Shown here: positions 47,209 through 58,588 of the stretch, in pieces | How the letters are laid out: each line of letters starts with the position of its first letter | Position numbering within the stretch: position 1 is the stretch's first letter | Assembly (NCBI GenBank): GCA_003008705.1 | Contig: PDUO01000009.1 | Coordinates: 1,300,893-1,364,892, forward strand | Reading direction: 5' to 3' | DNA from: Pezicula radicicola | Lineage: Eukaryota > Ascomycota > Leotiomycetes > Helotiales > Dermateaceae | DNA: 64,000 nucleotides | Program-made: the position numbers and the translations under genes | Notes under the pieces: model-generated | Databases searched by the model: none | What the model saw: only the letters and a program-made list of their open reading frames with translations | What the model was told of the DNA's origin: nothing

Positions 47209-49398
47209 CTAAATACCAACACAACCATAAAACCCTTTAACCCCAGCCCTAAACCCCTGTTCCCATTCCCAACCCAACTCCCTCTCTCCATCGCTTCTCT
47301 CACCCCTCATAAACTCCCGCAACCGTTGCCCAACCCAAACCTCAAGACATCCAATCTTATCGCCTCCCCCTCTTACCTTCTCCCCAAATCCTCCTTCACC
47401 TCTCATAGCAAAGAAAGCAAGAGCATCAGAAAATCCGAGATCATACCCGAGTCCGTAGAGATGATGTTGGAATTGTGTTCCTGGTGAGGTTCGATCCCAG
47501 TAGTCTGTGTGGGATGCCAGGGCTTGGTTGAGAAGTTGATCTTTTTGATTGAGGGCGGATTGGGAGAGTTGTGTTGTTTCTTGATGGGGTAGTTTTAGGA
47601 ATTTTGGGGAGGTGATGTTGTTTTGTTGGGTTTGGGATGTAAAACCCCATTCTCCGCCTGGCATCCACTGTTTTCATCAGTCCGTTAGCCCATACATTCA
47701 TATACATGCACTCTACAGCAAAGACAAAAGAAGAAATTCGAATTGGGATGGCGAGAGGTGAAGAGAGAATACATACATCCATCTTATAAGTCCAAAAATA
47801 AGAACCCCCAGTCCTCTCACTCCATTTCCAAGATTGCGCCATCCCAAACTGTCTCACCAGATCGTCCTTTTCTTCAGCTCGCACTCGACTCCATGTTTGG
47901 CCATCTAGAACACAACTCCATTCTCCGACGATAATTTGAGCTTCTCCTCGATCCCATATACTTCCTTCTTTGTCATTTAATTTGTTCAGTTCGTTGGGGA
48001 CTCGTGCGATTATTTGCTGGGGAGTTTGGGAGCGGTCGGATTCGCTGAATCTATAGTAGAGATTGGTTGTTAGGATTGGTGTTGTGGAAATGGATTGAGA
48101 TATATGGATCAAAGAAACAGGTGGAAGGAAAGAAGGAAAGAAGGAAAGAAACGACTTTGGAAACGCAGTTTGAAGAAAAATTAAATGTTTGTATGACAAT
48201 TGTGTAGGAAGTTCATTATACCGTAGTGGCGATTTGAAGAACTTACGTGTAGTACTTGTGGGTATCGATAATCACTGGGTTCCCTGGTCCTTTTCCACGT
48301 CTTCCGTTACTCCATTTCAGTGCTCTTTCTAAATCCCATCCGTCCGAGATATAGATTGGGATGCTGGAGTCGATTTTGGATACAGTATTTATTGTGGAGG
48401 TGTACCAGTCGTACATGCCTCTGGCGTCCCACTGTGTGATGTGTGTTAGTGTTGGTTTTGAGATTTTGGTGGATGGAGGGGTTGAGTTGAGCTGAGTTAT
48501 TCTACTGCAGAGTAGAATAGTCTCCTTGCTGTATGATAGTGATAATATGACAAAAAATGAGATACATAGTTTAGAGGCCTCCTCTTGTATTAATGAGCTC
48601 CTGAGATGCAAGCAGAAGCAGTAATAAAAAAGAACGTATAATTCGAAACTTCAAATTTTGACACCATATTGAAAAGAACCTCGCAACAAAACTTACAGGG
48701 GCCTCATTAACCAACTGCAACCCAATAATCCCATCCAACCTTCCCTCCCTAATATCCCTCGCCATAAAAGTAATACACCGAGTAGCACAATCCAAATACC
48801 TCCTCTTTCCCCAAAGCTCTGCCTTACCAGTCGAAGTCCCTGAATGCGACTCTCCATTAGCACCGCCAGGCAAAGCATGAAAATCCAAAAGAACACCGAT
48901 CCCCCAACTCCTAGCACGAGCAACCAATTCTCTGACAGCCGTCCAAGCATTAACATATACATCCTTAACATCCTCAAACGGTGTATCTTTACAAAATTCG
49001 GTACCGAGCGTGAAATATCCAATGGGCAACCTGATACTTGTGCATCGTGCTTCGTTTACCAGCCATTCAAAATCATTATCGCTAATTGCTGAGTTCCAGT
49101 GGTTTTCCCATTTCTGTCGTGTTGCTTCTACACCTGATTGTTTTATGGATTCCTTGACTGCGTCGTGTTCACTACCTGTTCCGGGACAATTTGCTGGGAA
49201 CATGGATCCGTAAAGCCATTGTTCGAGTACGAAGATTGATCCTAGGTTTGTGCCATGGTGATATCGGTATCGAAGGACATCGAGAGGGGTTGGTGGTTGG
49301 ATGGTTGAGCTTGCTTGTGATGGTAGGGGGAAATTATCATTGTTAGAATTGGTATGCTCGTGTAATGCAGCTTTCGCTTTTGAGAATAGTTTGTTCAT
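47209..49398 (-). CDS. GH5 family glucanase without signal peptide
   Basis: Four exons (48697-49398, 48247-48431, 47777-48050, 47209-47667; introns 265, 196 and 109 bp) give 539 residues. The GH5 (exo-beta-1,3-glucanase like) core begins at YRYHHGTNLGSIFVLEQWLYGSMF and shows RLPIGYFTLG, LLDFHALPGGANG, the acid/base Glu in LQLVNEAP (Glu232), YISDGWDLERAL and the nucleophile in IIVGEWSC (Glu339). The start MNKLFSKAKAALHEH is polar, so the enzyme should be cytosolic or leave the cell by an unusual route. The C-terminal 150 residues after WMPGGEWGF are partly helical. Its introns are longer than those of the neighbours. A start at 49476 in the same frame is possible but less family-like. Substrate not provable; beta-glucan or glucoside is the family expectation. 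Confidence 0.85.
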
Positions 49399-50750
49399 GG
49401 TCTTTTTAATTTGAGATGTTAGCAGAGAAGAAATTATTGGATTCCTGATATTAGTTCTTGACGTTGTTGTAATCAAGTTTGGCGAGATTTCGTCACTCAG
49501 CCTTAACTTGTGGGGTAAAGCGAGAGATTACCATGTGTCGTAATTCTCTTCTCGTGTCGGAAATATTGAATAGTGCACGTGATTAAAGGCCGAAGCTCAA
49601 GCGGATTTAATTGCCTTTTCCGGTTTCGTCCCTGACCACCACAACACTCACTCTCGTTGGATCATTGGCAACATACCTTCAGCAACTCTTGGCAGGATCA
49701 ATCATCGCCGTCCTTACGTTGGATACGTAGTTTGATTTGAACGCTTACAATGCTTACATCTTAAGGGCCAACGCCGGCAACCGATCGCATCCAATCCCTA
49801 CGCAGTGCGAATTCCAATTATTACAGCCAGGCCTGCGCCATTCACTTGAGTCCAGTGAACGAGCACGGCACCATCAACAGGTAGGCTGATAGAGGAGGGC
49901 TTCTATCGATGGGACTGCTCAGCCATTGAGTTGATTTCAGCACCTCAGGAGTTTAGGAAGGGAATACCCAGTCAGAAGTGGCCACCAACACGAGGACGAG
50001 AAGATAGAGGATGAAGTCTCCCAAGGGTTTTCGGGACATTCGGGTCCTTACAACAAGCAAGCACTGCTTAGTGGAGAACTATTTGTTCCTTGAAGTCTCA
50101 TCAGCAACCTGTTCTTCCATTTTGTGGTTGTTCTGGATAGCCTAGTAGCCTCCCGATATATCACGTGTCTCTGTATTGACAGGCTTTTTCTTTTTCCTGT
50201 TCAAAGCCAAGTGTCACACGAATATGTCCTTCTTCCTATTCAATATCTTATTCGTTCGTTTCCCCCCCGCTGGCCTTCTCGAACTTTAACCGCCGATCTG
50301 GAAGTCTTTCCACATCCAGATTGTGGCGGTGCCCAGCCACATCACACCGTTCAACGAATCATCACTTATTATTCATTGGCCAAGGAATCAACACCACCCT
50401 ATCGTGAACAAGTACAGTCGTTGTATGCAGTGAAAACAAGGAATATAGGTCTTGACGTGTCCTGAACCTATCACAGCATTATTACAGTTGAATGCCTCTG
50501 CCACAATATGGGGAGGGGAAGGAGATATCATCCCATACAGCTGAACCCCATTATTTTCAACATTAAGTATTTCGTACATCAACCACAGGACATCGGACGA
50601 TATACTTGCGACGGCACGACAACGTCGATGTCTCTGGAGAAATTCGACTTCGAATAGGCCTGTATTCGAAGGGCTTGAAGGACTTCAAGGACCTAAAGAC
50701 GGAGTACCTCCCGCCTCATTCAATTGGGTTCAAGAATACCGTTGCCGACA
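49399..50750. other. 1.35 kb intergenic region
   Basis: No convincing gene; the longest frame (50124-50465) has no family resemblance. Holds the promoters of the GH5 and CFEM genes, which point apart. Confidence 0.4.
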
Positions 50751-51494
50751 ATGAAGGTCCCATCAGGCTACAGCCTTACTCTCCTCACACTCGCCATCCT
50801 CCTACCAACAACCACACACTCACAATTTATCTCCTCCCTCCCAACCTGCGTCCAAAACTGCATAAACTCCTCACAAGACAACATTTGTAGCGCCTCAAAT
50901 GTAGCATGTCTCTGCAGGGCATCGTCAGGGAATTTCCTACTGGACGTTATAACATGCGTGCATGCAAACTGCGATAACAACCTCGACAACAATTTACTCC
51001 TTACGCCTTTACAAATCGCTTGCAATATTGTAGGAGCTCCAATCCCTGATTCGGCGATTAGGAATGCGGAGAATTTGGAGAGTAGTTTGGCTGCTATGTC
51101 TACTATGACGATGACGGAGACAGCTACGGCTGGAGGTGCTTCAGCTACCTCTGGAGCGACGGCTACTACTACTGTTGAGGATAGTTCTTCGTTTTCGACG
51201 ATCACAACAAGCCCATCTTCTCAATCGTCAAATCCAACTTCTACTTCAGATAGTAGTAGTAGTGATAGTATACCAAGCACAACAACCTTAACAAGCATAG
51301 AAGCTCAAAGTACTGCTGCTAGTGAAGGCACGAGTACGGGCGGTAGTAAAACTAGTAGTTCTATTAATCCGGATGAGACTGATAGTGCTCCTTTTAAGAT
51401 TCAGAGTTCTGCTTGTAAACTACAAGGGAAGACTACTATGGGTAGTTGGTTTGGACTAGGGGTTTTGATTTTGTTGGGTTGTTTTTGGTTTTAG
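50751..51494 (+). CDS. CFEM-domain GPI-anchored surface protein
   Basis: One exon, 247 residues from ATG 50751. Residues 1-24 are a signal peptide. The CFEM domain follows with eight cysteines at 33, 37, 46, 53, 55, 69, 74 and 91 in the expected spacing. After it come a Ser/Thr-rich, probably O-glycosylated stalk and a hydrophobic tail (WFGLGVLILLGCFWF) expected for a GPI anchor. CFEM proteins sit in the plasma membrane or wall; some bind heme for iron uptake and others act at the host surface. The position that is usually the heme-ligating Asp before CLC is Asn50 here (SNVACLC), so heme binding is doubtful. The next in-frame ATG upstream (50724) would weaken the signal peptide. Confidence 0.9.
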   Translation: MKVPSGYSLTLLTLAILLPTTTHSQFISSLPTCVQNCINSSQDNICSASNVACLCRASSGNFLLDVITCVHANCDNNLDNNLLLTPLQIACNIVGAPIPDSAIRNAENLESSLAAMSTMTMTETATAGGASATSGATATTTVEDSSSFSTITTSPSSQSSNPTSTSDSSSSDSIPSTTTLTSIEAQSTAASEGTSTGGSKTSSSINPDETDSAPFKIQSSACKLQGKTTMGSWFGLGVLILLGCFWF

Positions 51495-51899
51495 GTGTCG
51501 TGTATGGTGGAAGAGAGAGTGGTGGATGTTATGTCTGATGGGTAATGCCTTTTATGGGTTAATGATAGAATATTATACCTATTTGTTTAGATTTTGTGTG
51601 TTTGGGAGGATTAGGAATTAGCAACCACCGTACATTGCTGCGACTCCTGCTGGGAAGTGAAATGAAGAGACAGAATATCTATGCAGAGGTTAAACGGGCG
51701 GAGTCTGGTTGGAGAACAATAAGTTATATATTATATATCGAAACAACAATAACAGTAGTACTGGTACCATGCTATACTCATACCTGCTCCCCAAAAAACG
51801 GAGAAGAAAACCTCAAAACACCTCCCATCTACCCCCTTCCCAAAAGAAAAACAAAAGAATTCTCTATACCACACACTCTCACCTCCAACACCAACCCAT
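51495..51899. other. convergent intergenic, CFEM to LysM gene
   Basis: 405 bases with the two 3' ends. No gene or repeat apart from A-rich tracts near 51785-51850. Confidence 0.4.
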
Positions 51900-54800
51900 C
51901 TAATCCCATCCATGCACAGGAACATCCCCATTCCAAACACTCTCTCCAACCTCCCTCTCCCTAACCCTAAACACCCATCNAGGGGCACTCTCATCAAAAC
52001 AAAGATTAGCATTATCAGTAGTAAAACAAGTATTTCCACAACAAGTATCCTGTAGACAAATCCCATTCGTAGATCCATTTGAATTACAATCGGAATTTGT
52101 GGTACAATTTGTTCCACAAACGCTGTATTTGGATATACACCAGCCTAGGCCTGTTGAATCGGCTACGCACATTCCGCCTGTTAGGTCGGAGGTGTCATTG
52201 CAGGATCCGCCGCATGTGGAGGTTGTGCTGAAGGTTCCGCAGGGTCCGGGGTTGGGGCAGTTGGGGAGGGAGACCTGTTTTGTTTTAGTTTGGGTTCCGG
52301 TTATGGTTTGGGAGAGGGCGGTTGAAGTGAAAGGAAGGGAATTAGAGTGGAAATTTTTGGGAGATAGGAGGGTGGACTCACGGGTGGTAAGGGAACTTGA
52401 GAGCCTGTTGGGCTAATTACTAATACGCCTAGTGGATTCATAAGTGGTGCTGATGGAGTTGGGGCTGGAGTAGATGTCGCTAATCCCAATATGCAAGAGC
52501 ATGCGCTTGAGATCTCTGGTGGTGAATAGGTGATTGATGGAATTGCAGGTCCTACACTGGAGACTGAAGCGAAGGAGGGTGTTATTGAAGATGTGGTACC
52601 TAGAAGGGAAGGGAAAGAAGAAATATTTGGTGTGCATTCGCCATATGTGGATTGGCATCCTGCTCCACAGTGATCAGCTCCTGTACCGCAGAATCCGTAC
52701 CCTGAACAACAATCTCCATTTGAACAAGTTAGTCCTCCTCCTTGGATACCACAATTGGGTGGTGTGGGAGTTGAGCTCGATGTTGCTACGGGGACTACTG
52801 AGCTGGTACTTGGAACTACGGGGAGGGACGCAATGGAAGATACTAGAGAGCAGGATCCGTTCTCGGAGTATTCTGCGAAGCAGTTCGGTGCGCAGTATTC
52901 GGCGCTGGTGCCACAATATCCATAGGACGAGCAGCATCCAGTTGCACATATTCCACCTCCTCCTAGAGGTCCACAGATGGGTGGGGTTCCTGGTTGGGAG
53001 GGGATGGGTGAGGCTACTGGTGAAGCGGTGCTTGCTGCAGGCGCACCTGATGGGCAGGCGTCACTTGGTAGGACAGTAGATGGTAAGCCTCCAACGCAGT
53101 AGCTAGAAGTTTTTAGTAACAAGTTATTCCAGAGTTCGGTACAACACTTACGAGAATGATTGGAGGAGGTTCAGGCAGTCACACCACACATCAGGGTTCA
53201 GTGCTTGGAACTCAGCAAAGGTCAAGTCATATGTGGCGTCAAGTGCCGCGCAAGTATCTCCGGCCTTAACGATATGCCACTGACAACATTCGGTTGTAGT
53301 TCTATTTCGCGTGGGTGATGGAGGTGTAGGAGTGCAGGAGGCTGATGGGGATGCAGCTAGAGTTGAGATACTACCTGCAACTGGAGGAACGCTGCTTGAA
53401 CTGGTCTTGAATAAGTATAAAGTTCATTAGACGGTGTATATTGACTTACTCAACAGCAATTGGTGCACTCGTAGTTGCAATGACAATAGTTGAGACTGGT
53501 GTTGCCCAGGCGAGATAAGAGCTGCAGTATTGGCTTGGTTGGCCGAGCCCCAAGATTGCTGGCAAAGCTCCAGTCATTGCACAGGCAGACTCTACGGGTG
53601 CTGTAGCAGATGGCCCTATGACCGGCGTTGTTGGACTAGGGCCAACCGAGCTAGAAGGGGATGGTATGACTGGTGTTGTTGGAAGAGGGCCAACCGAGCT
53701 AGAAGGGGATGGTATGACTGGTGTTGTTGGAAGAGGGCCAACCGAGCTGGAAGGGGTTGGTGCTGGCTTTACACAGTATCTACGCCATTTTAGCCTGGTA
53801 TACCAAGAGAAATGTTAGGTCGACTTACGCAAAGCCTTCTAAAAGATTGTCACATGCATCGTCGATATCAGAATTCAACGCTTGAAGCTCAGCAAGTGTA
53901 ATATTGTATTCCTGTTCGATAGTTGCGCAGGTCTCGTTACTACTGACGATGAAATATTCGCAACATGCCGACGTCGAACCAGAAGGATAATAAGTAGGTG
54001 GTGGAATTGCAGCGCAAGAAGTGCCCGAAGGAACCACAGGAGCAGTATTAGTTCCTGAAGGTGGAGGCACGACTTGGCCTGAAGTCGATGCTGGTGTCGA
54101 AGGGAGTACAGCAATTGAGGAGGTTCTTGGGGGTGTGCAGCCAGGGCATGTAAGAACTTGGCCAGACACACAGTAGCTATACATGGGTTAAAACTTAAAA
54201 CTCTTGCATGAAGATCCTATCACTTACGCGAACCCAACCTCAAGGTTGGTGCAAGTATCGTCCAGTTCACTATTCAATGCTTGGAATTCGGCAAATGTAA
54301 CATTGAATTCAACTTCAATTGTTCCACAAGTCGCACCTTGAACAACCGTGTACCACTCCGTACAGCAATCTGTCGTGCCGGGAACTGTGTACGTTGGAGC
54401 TGGAACGGAGGAGGTACAAGTCGAAGAAGGGCTAATTACTGGAGTAGAACCTCCAGAAGGGATAACAACTGGAGTAGAGCCCCCAGAAGGAACAACAACT
54501 GGAGTAGAACCTCCAGAAGGGACAACAGCCAGGGTAGACGCCCCGGATGGGATAATAACTGGGGTAGAACCTCTAGAAGGGATAACAGTCGGAGTAGACG
54601 CCCCGGATGGGATAATAACTGGGGTAGAACCTCCAGATGGGATAATAACTGGAGTAGATCCCCCAGAAGGAACAACAACTAGAGTAGAAGCCCCGGATGG
54701 GATAATAACTAGGGTAGATTTACCTGAAGGGGCAACCACGGGTGTAGAACCGCCTTCAGATGGGATGGTCACTGGTGTACTCTCACCGCCTGCGGGGATT

Positions 54801-55685
54801 GATCCTCCAGATGGCACCACTGGAGTTGAGGCAGCAGAACCAGTAATTACTGGCCCTGAGGGTGTAATGGAATGTGTGAGCGTACATGGGCAGTCTTTAT
54901 GAAAGTTAGCTAGCTATCTTGGCATTTGCTCTGCTTTATACCTACCAGTAATGGTAATTGTCGTAGGAGCGGTGATTGTGTAAGTCCGAGTGCCTCGTGT
55001 AAAGGTAGTTTGTGAGGGACAGAAGGTGGTGTAAATGTCTGTGGTGATTGTTGTGTAATAGACAGATTCGGAAGTCCGATATGGAACGCTGGTCTTCGTG
55101 ATAGATGAGATGTATGTGCATGGGCAATCTTTCAAATTGAAAATTAGGTATTGTCTTCATTGAAAAGCTGGATACTTACCAGTGATTGTCAAAGTTGTAG
55201 CTTTGGTTACAGTATATTTGTTCGTTCCATGGGTGAAGGTCGTAGGCGATGGACAGGGTACAGTAAGAGTGTCAGTAGTATACGTCGTGACTTCAACCAC
55301 TTGTGTTTTTGGGGGTTGTGGAATCACAAATTCGGTAACTCTGCATCCTTGTTAGTTTAGTAAATTTAGAATATAGGTTTCTAACTTACAGCGATGGTTG
55401 ATTTTTGTAAAATGATGTCGGACTAAGGGGATTTAAGATAGTTGTGATAGTGACGCAAGTGTGAAGAGAAGTGGGAGCATTTCCGACGCTGATGGTGCAT
55501 GAGTCGGGAATAGTAAGAATAGTGTTTGAAGTAATGGAGGTATCAATGCAAGAAACAGATTCAATGACCTTATAAACTTTGCAGACATCATTCTCACCGG
55601 CATCTCTCAGTTCCAATGCGCCATTTCTGGCATAAGACAAACCGAGGAGCGTGCCGGCTACGAAGAAGATCTTAAGGAGCGACAT
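51900..55685 (-). CDS. secreted mosaic protein with three LysM and two CBM18 domains
   Basis: Nine exons (55390-55685, 55180-55340, 54946-55128, 54228-54894, 53829-54176, 53450-53779, 53152-53400, 52382-53102, 51900-52274) give about 1109 residues; all introns but the last (107 bp) are 49-51 bp and all phases agree. Residues 1-19 are a signal peptide. Two similar Thr-rich units of the type TFTxGTxxYT then TTxTITDCPCT lie at about 125-220. A ten-residue PSGGSTPVVI-type repeat fills about 235-350. LysM-like units, each starting CC or EC and ending in AYC or SYC (CCTEWYTVVQGATCGTIE, CCEYFIVSSNETCATIE, CCQWHIVKAGDTCAALD), occupy about 380-437, 495-553 and 685-747. Two hevein-type CBM18 domains (CGPLGGGGICATGCC, CGIQGGGLTCSNGDCC) follow at about 788-890. 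The end is a Cys-rich unit with 16 or so cysteines. Chitin binding in the wall or at a host surface is inferred. One base (51980) is ambiguous. Confidence 0.85.
53630..53762. repeat. 48-bp tandem repeat inside the LysM gene
   Basis: Nearly three copies of a 48-base unit, coding on the minus strand for the 16-residue linker PSPSSSVGPLPTTPVI between the second and third LysM units. The copies are almost identical, which points to recent slippage or gene conversion. Confidence 0.85.
54437..54780. repeat. 30-bp minisatellite inside the LysM gene
   Basis: About eleven copies of a 30-base unit with period kept in frame; the minus-strand product repeats the ten residues PSGGSTPVVI and variants (SGAST, SRGST, GKSTL). 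The last copies on the right are diverged. The unit forms a Ser/Thr/Pro-rich, probably O-glycosylated spacer. Confidence 0.9.
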
Positions 55686-58588
55686 GTCGGAAAAGCGACT
55701 TCTACTTCAGACAGCGGCTAAAGGATGAAAAAGGGAGACACGCCTTCTTAAGAAAGTTGGAGATTACATAAATATTCACAGAAGTACGATTCTCGCCTTT
55801 AAGACTCGACCTGCTATGACTGAAGGGAACGCAGATCTAAACTTGGGTGAGACCTAGCATTCTTTCTGTACAAATAAAGCACCCAGACAATAAGACTGAC
55901 GAGACATATTCAATCAGACAAAATGAAATGGATGCTTGAGCGCGTGTATTGGAATCTAACGCGTTTAAACAAGGGATAAATATCGCTTGGCCGAAATACA
56001 GTAGCATGGCGCCAGCTTTTGCAGGTGCTATGAAAGAATAACCACAACGATAATTGGACTTACCAAAGGTGGCCAAGTCATTGCAGCTTCGATACTTTTC
56101 AAAACCTTTCGAGTCTGGCGCAGGTAAAGGTAGTCGATAAAACGAACATCCAATTTCTGGAGGAATGGAAAGTTCAGGTGCCCCTTGAGCCCCTTACGAA
56201 CGTCCTCATGAAGGGGCAGATAGTACTTTCACCCCGAGATTTAGATTAAAAATTTTCAAGGAACCCTTCTCTCTGTCTCTGACGCACTAGATGAATGGCA
56301 TTTGATGGCGGGTATAGCGAATTCTTGATAGAGAACATATATGACATCCATTACAATCAAAGTCCTTGACTTGGTTTCGTTGCTGGTAGCAGCACTTTGC
56401 GGCAAGCCAGCAAAAACACCGCGTTTGGAGAGTAACCCTTGTTATATACTTGACGCCCCCGCAGTCCTCTTTTGCTTTGCCTTCTTCTCCTTTCGTCTAT
56501 TACTTTGTTTTGAGGGAAGTTCTCCAGCATAGAAAATTATATCCAATGCTTCGAACAGGTACTCGTTCAGTAGAGCGTCGTCGGACGATAGCGCGAGGGC
56601 TTGTATGCCAGCACACAAGGCCTGCCAAACATTCTGCAAGGTACGTTGGTGCGCTCTCACCAACACCATGGCATGGTTAGCCGCATGCTATCAACAAAAT
56701 GCAGCCATAAGGTGTATACGGGTTACCGTCTCAGAAAGGATACAGATGTCGTCAAGGAAATCTCAACTTGCGAGCAAGGAGACGACTAGGACAAGCCATG
56801 CATTGTAAAGTAGATCATCATCGAAATTAAGAGCGCTTCAGGATAACATGCGGGGTCGACTTACTGTAGCCCAAAGGTCACCAGATATGGTCTGGAACGA
56901 TAATGTTTGAACTATGAAGGTAAATGCAACCGCCTCAATATCTGGAGACGTCGAAGAGTATCACGTGTAAGATGGTGTAAGATGGCCATTGAGGCCATTG
57001 AAGCCCAAATGAGTTGGGGATATACGTACAAGCCTTTATCCGGCCCAAACGACGACCTCGAGGCTGGCCATGTACGGTATGAAGTACCATGATACCATCA
57101 TCAGACTGTACTACCATCATTTATCGGGACTGACCGATGCGTTTCAGATTCGTCCGGAATGGCTGATCCGAAGTACGAGGCCTCTCTTTTAAGACATCAT
57201 CATCATCATCGTCATCATCATCGTCTTTGCGAAAGTCAAAGGTTGAATTGATGGCCCCCCAGCCACTCTCTTTTTCGTCGGATAATTAAGCCTCAATGAC
57301 GATGGTCTCTTTGCGAGGATAGCTCCTGATCCTCCGAACAGTGGTGCACAGTGCGCAGTGCGGAGAGATAACAGATCAGAGTGAGTCAGAGCTTTTGAAA
57401 CAGTCCATCGTGAAACATTGAAGCGCTGGAAGCCAATACATTCCATTAAACGCGAGATGACTCTTTTGACAGCTCTTAGCCTGATCGTTGCCCTGCAAGC
57501 CGCGTGAAAAGAGGACTGGGATGATAACCGCGACTCCCAAGAAACATACGAATGGCCAAGCACCAATCACAACCTACAAGCCCAACGCGAAAGTCTCACG
57601 TAGGCGCCGACTCCAACATCCGAGAGATACAAGAGTACAAGCGAAAATGCAAATGGAAATACACACAGCGCTTCCACGCCGGCAGTGCAGCATTTCAGCG
57701 TCAATTTTTGGCGGCACTGACCCTCCTTTAATATTAAAAAGCAAGACCCTCATAATAGACAGCGCCTAAATCCAGTTTCATCAAGCAGCCGCCCGCGACA
57801 AAAATACCCCCTTCAAGGATCTCCAGGCGATTGATTGACTTGACGCGGGAACCCTTACGGGAACCACGGGCTTCCGGCGCGAGCGCTTCGTGATGCTTTT
57901 CTTTACGCGACTCTTGTTGTCTGTTGTCGTTGTCGTTGTCGAGCAAAATATACACACCACACTGCCGACGCGTTGCCGCTCTGCATATGGACTTGAGAGC
58001 TACTGCAGCTCCTCTTTGGCTTCCCTCTATAATTGCCAAGGTCTAATTTTATGAGTCAGAGCCGCTGCATATTGCACTACGCGGAGTACTCCATCTATTT
58101 CCTCATCCAGCTTGAATCTGCTGGATGGTCAATCTGGCGGCTGCCGAGAGACGAACCATCTGGCCAGGCGGCCAGGACCAAGAAACAGACTCGGGTTCAC
58201 GCAGCAAGAAGATGGAGAGCGCAAGCTTCCATCTCGTGTTTCACATTCATTTGGACCCGTACCATCCATGAAATCCCATCTAGTATTGGGCTGTGCAGCT
58301 TCGTTGCGAAGGTCGAGGATAAGTATGGGCTCATCGCCTCAGCATTTCCTTCATTCGACACAATAGTTCTATTGATATACTTGTGCCAGATATTAGCCTC
58401 TCTTCACGAATCTCTTTCCTTGCCTTCTTCCATTTGTCTTAGCATTTGGAGCTGGCCTCCTTCCTTGTCCAATAATCGTAGTGTCTAATCGACACGGCCA
58501 ACATATTCCGACTCAGCGTACGTTTTGCCACATGACCGCATCCTGGCTGAGTCTAACACCAATCACAGGCTGGTAGCAACTCACAAAT
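55686..58588. other. 2.9 kb gene-free region
   Basis: No gene I can support; frames up to 151 codons (58033-58488) have no family resemblance. An ATC/GTC trinucleotide microsatellite lies at about 57194-57230. The left end holds the promoter of the LysM gene, the right end that of the gene at 58589. Confidence 0.45.
57194..57230. repeat. ATC trinucleotide microsatellite
   Basis: About twelve consecutive ATC/ATCATCGTC-type triplets with two C-G interruptions. Simple sequence repeat in non-coding DNA. Confidence 0.8.

Noticed and set aside
50124..50465. 113-codon plus-strand frame
   Set aside because: No signal peptide, domain or splice continuation; probably chance.
53530..54902. Plus-strand frames over the LysM repeats, and a CRISPR-like look of the 30-bp array
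   Set aside because: The repeats have no unique spacers, keep a coding period of 30 bases in frame on the minus strand, and the organism is a eukaryote.
58033..58488. 151-codon plus-strand frame before the last gene
   Set aside because: No family resemblance; sits in the presumed promoter or leader.
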